Shown in pieces: positions 62,748 through 64,000 of a stretch of DNA of 64,000 nucleotides (position 1 is the stretch's first letter; each line of letters begins with the position of its first letter). The stretch is taken from NCBI RefSeq assembly GCF_019061305.1, contig NZ_JAHQZT010000002.1, forward strand, positions 160,186 to 224,185, read 5' to 3'. A model generated the notes under the pieces. That model was not told the origin of the DNA and did no database searches. It saw only the letters and a program-made list of their open reading frames with translations. The translations under genes and the position numbers were made by a program. The DNA is from Marinobacterium weihaiense (GTDB lineage Bacteria; Pseudomonadota; Gammaproteobacteria; Pseudomonadales; Balneatricaceae).

Positions 62748-63707
62748 TTATAAGGCCAGTGGACCTGTAAAAGCAGGGGCCAGATCATCCAGCTGTGCCT
62801 GCAGCCCTCTTTTCCCCTGCAACCCACCGGTATGGAGCAAGACAACATGACTGCCCGGCTTGATGCGCCCCTGGACAATCTGTCGATGGAGCGCATGCAT
62901 AGCCTTGGCCGTATAGACGGGATCAAGGGGCAGATTAAAATGCTGCTCCGCCTCCTGTATCAACCTGGCCAGCTCGGCATTGATACGCGCATAGCCACCT
63001 CCATGCCCGCCACTTACGAATGACCAGCCCTCATCCGCCACTTTCAACGCCTGCAGCCATGATTGCACAGTTTGTGACAGCCGTTGATCATACTTAAGCA
63101 CAGGTACACCCAGCACATGCACACCGGGCGGGCGACCCAGCACGAGCCCCGACAGGGTTGCCCCTGTCCCCACAGCCGTTACCAGCACATCACATGTCAC
63201 CGCTGACAATGCAGGCAGGCGCCAGATGTCGGCAACGCTGCGTACCGATGCCAGCGTACTGCCACCTTCCGGCACCACTACCGCATCCCCCAACCGCCGC
63301 AAAAGCACCTGCTGATAGCCCGCTTCGTGGCGCCGCCGATAGTCCTCACGCGTGACAAAGTGCAGCCGCATCCCCCAACGCCGGGCATCACTCAGCATGG
63401 CATTCCGGGCGTAATCCGCTTCACCGCGCACAACCCCTGTCGTGGGTATACCCAGCACATGCCCCGCCCAAGCCAGCGCATGGATATGATTGGACCAGGC
63501 GCCCCCAAAACTCAATATGGGCTTGTTTTGACGCTGTGCCTGTTCAAGCGCGGGCATCAGCTTGAACCATTTATTGCCGCTGATCGCAGGGTGAATGCCG
63601 TCAAGACGTAACACAGAAAGGTCAATGTTGAAATGGTCGAGAAAAGGACTGGAAAGCGCCTGCAGCACAACCGCATCAGGTGTCACGACAAGCCCTGAAA
63701 CAGACAT
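62748..63707 (-). CDS. PLP-dependent deaminase/desulfhydrase-like enzyme
   Basis: Fold type II PLP enzyme of the 1-aminocyclopropane-1-carboxylate deaminase/D-cysteine desulfhydrase family. 319 residues: the PLP Lys in SGNKWFKLMP (about 43-52), LSFGGAWSNHIHALAWAG, VVPEGGSTLASVRSVAD and TCDVLVTAVGTGATLSGLVL. Which of the two activities it has cannot be told from sequence; D-cysteine desulfhydrase is the common case in gammaproteobacteria. ATG 63707, about 60 bp downstream of the tRNA-Val gene on the same strand. Confidence 0.87.
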   Translation of the reverse strand: MSVSGLVVTPDAVVLQALSSPFLDHFNIDLSVLRLDGIHPAISGNKWFKLMPALEQAQRQNKPILSFGGAWSNHIHALAWAGHVLGIPTTGVVRGEADYARNAMLSDARRWGMRLHFVTREDYRRRHEAGYQQVLLRRLGDAVVVPEGGSTLASVRSVADIWRLPALSAVTCDVLVTAVGTGATLSGLVLGRPPGVHVLGVPVLKYDQRLSQTVQSWLQALKVADEGWSFVSGGHGGGYARINAELARLIQEAEQHFNLPLDPVYTAKAMHALHRQIVQGRIKPGSHVVLLHTGGLQGKRGLQAQLDDLAPAFTGPLAL

Positions 63708-63766
63708 ACAAAATCCCGCCGGAGAGCTGACAATGCTAAAGGAGAGTTATAAAGGACATTGCATTC

Positions 63767-63842
63767 TGGTGGGCGAAGAGGGGTTCGAACCCCCGACCCT
63801 CTGCTTGTAAGGCAGATGCTCTCCCAACTGAGCTATTCGCCC
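63767..63842 (-). tRNA. tRNA-Val (anticodon UAC)
   Basis: Reverse strand gives a complete cloverleaf: acceptor GGGCGAA/TTCGCCC, D-arm TAGCTCAGTTGGGAGAGC, anticodon loop CTTACAA with TAC (Val), T-arm GGGGGTTCGAACCCC. CCA is encoded (63767-63769). 76 nt including CCA. The immediate flanks (63761-63767 and 63843-63849) are complementary over 7 bp. Confidence 0.98.
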
Positions 63843-63908
63843 AGAATGCATATTCGCAAGGAATGAAACAACGTGTTGTGCACTGAAACAAGACGAATAT
63901 CTTGTAAG

Positions 63909-63985
63909 TGGCGGAACGGACGGGACTCGAACCCGCGACCCCCTGCGTGACAGGCAGGTATTCTAACCAACTGAACTACCGCTCC
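63909..63985 (-). tRNA. tRNA-Asp (anticodon GUC)
   Basis: Reverse strand gives GGAGCGG/CCGTTCC acceptor, D-arm TAGTTCAGTTGGTTAGAATA, anticodon loop CTGTCAC with GTC (Asp), T-arm CGGGTTCGAGTCCCG, and encoded CCA (63909-63911). 77 nt including CCA. It lies 66 bp upstream of tRNA-Val on the same strand, probably one transcript. Confidence 0.98.
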
Positions 63986-63991
63986 GTGTTT

Positions 63992-64000
63992 TGGTGGGCG
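63992..64000 (-). tRNA. 3' end of another tRNA at the window edge
   Basis: TGGTGGGCG on the plus strand corresponds to ...CGCCCACCA at the 3' end of a tRNA on the minus strand, identical to the end of the tRNA-Val at 63767-63842. Only 9 nt are inside the window; it is probably a second tRNA-Val copy, upstream of tRNA-Asp in the same cluster. Confidence 0.7.

Noticed and set aside
1..64000. mobile elements, prophage, CRISPR or defence island
   Set aside because: No transposase, integrase, direct-repeat array or typical defence genes seen on either strand; the AlbA_2 and QEGLA proteins are in housekeeping contexts.

Overview
This window reads as a stretch of core chromosome from a marine-type gammaproteobacterium of moderately high GC, probably in the Oceanospirillales/Pseudomonadales neighbourhood (Marinobacterium-like). 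That placement is inference. It rests on the gene content and order: hrpA, a PIN-PhoH protein, membrane-bound malate:quinone oxidoreductase, PtsP, rlmL/rmf/pyrD/DUF2835/NAD-glutamate dehydrogenase, and a pepN-DUF2797-yeaC-glpG-phosphoesterase-nadK block that resembles the arrangement I recall from Pseudomonas. I see no insertion sequence, prophage, integrase or CRISPR array. Genes are tightly packed, with many ATGA overlaps and convergent 3' overlaps.

Layout. 1-9 kb: a truncated outer-membrane porin, then a leftward run encoding a LytM-type murein peptidase, a bactofilin, a class II glutamine amidotransferase, an acyl-CoA ligase and HrpA. 9-20.7 kb: a PutA-like protein that appears to have lost the catalytic residues of both enzyme domains, PpnN, PIN-PhoH, Mqo, a displaced YidD, an SLC5/STAC membrane protein without the expected histidine kinase, MscS, an SH3 protein and a 49-residue membrane peptide behind a structured leader. 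20.7-29.2 kb: a four-CBS/PAS/GGDEF/EAL protein with a small TTG-start gene, PtsP, then a 0.7-kb gene-poor interval holding what looks like the stump of an ATP-grasp (glutathione-synthase-like) gene overlapping the start of a QEGLA-family metalloprotein gene, followed by a short MscS paralogue.

29-40 kb: a second class II amidotransferase with an MFS transporter, a two-receiver response regulator whose first receiver lacks its phosphoacceptor, a chemoreceptor with a C-terminal sensor region, and a MoxR-DUF58-transglutaminase-YgjP operon followed by a FAD amine-oxidase-like protein. 40-51 kb: slyD with an upstream hairpin, amtB with a good sigma-54 promoter, rlmL, rmf, pyrD, DUF2835 and the 180-kDa NAD-glutamate dehydrogenase. 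This is a nitrogen and stationary-phase cluster. 51-64 kb: an orphan BatD, a TIGR01777 epimerase, riboflavin synthase, a hemerythrin, an AlbA_2/Schlafen-like protein, the pepN-nadK block, a PLP deaminase-like enzyme, and a tRNA cluster (Val, Asp and the edge of a third) on the minus strand.

There is no single obvious new defence or mobile system here. The best candidates for undescribed biology are the double pseudo-enzyme PutA homologue, the kinase-less SLC5-STAC-coiled-coil protein, the ATP-grasp stump translationally overlapping the QEGLA gene, and several unassigned hairpins or palindromes next to regulated genes. Functions are from motif recognition by eye; no database search was run.
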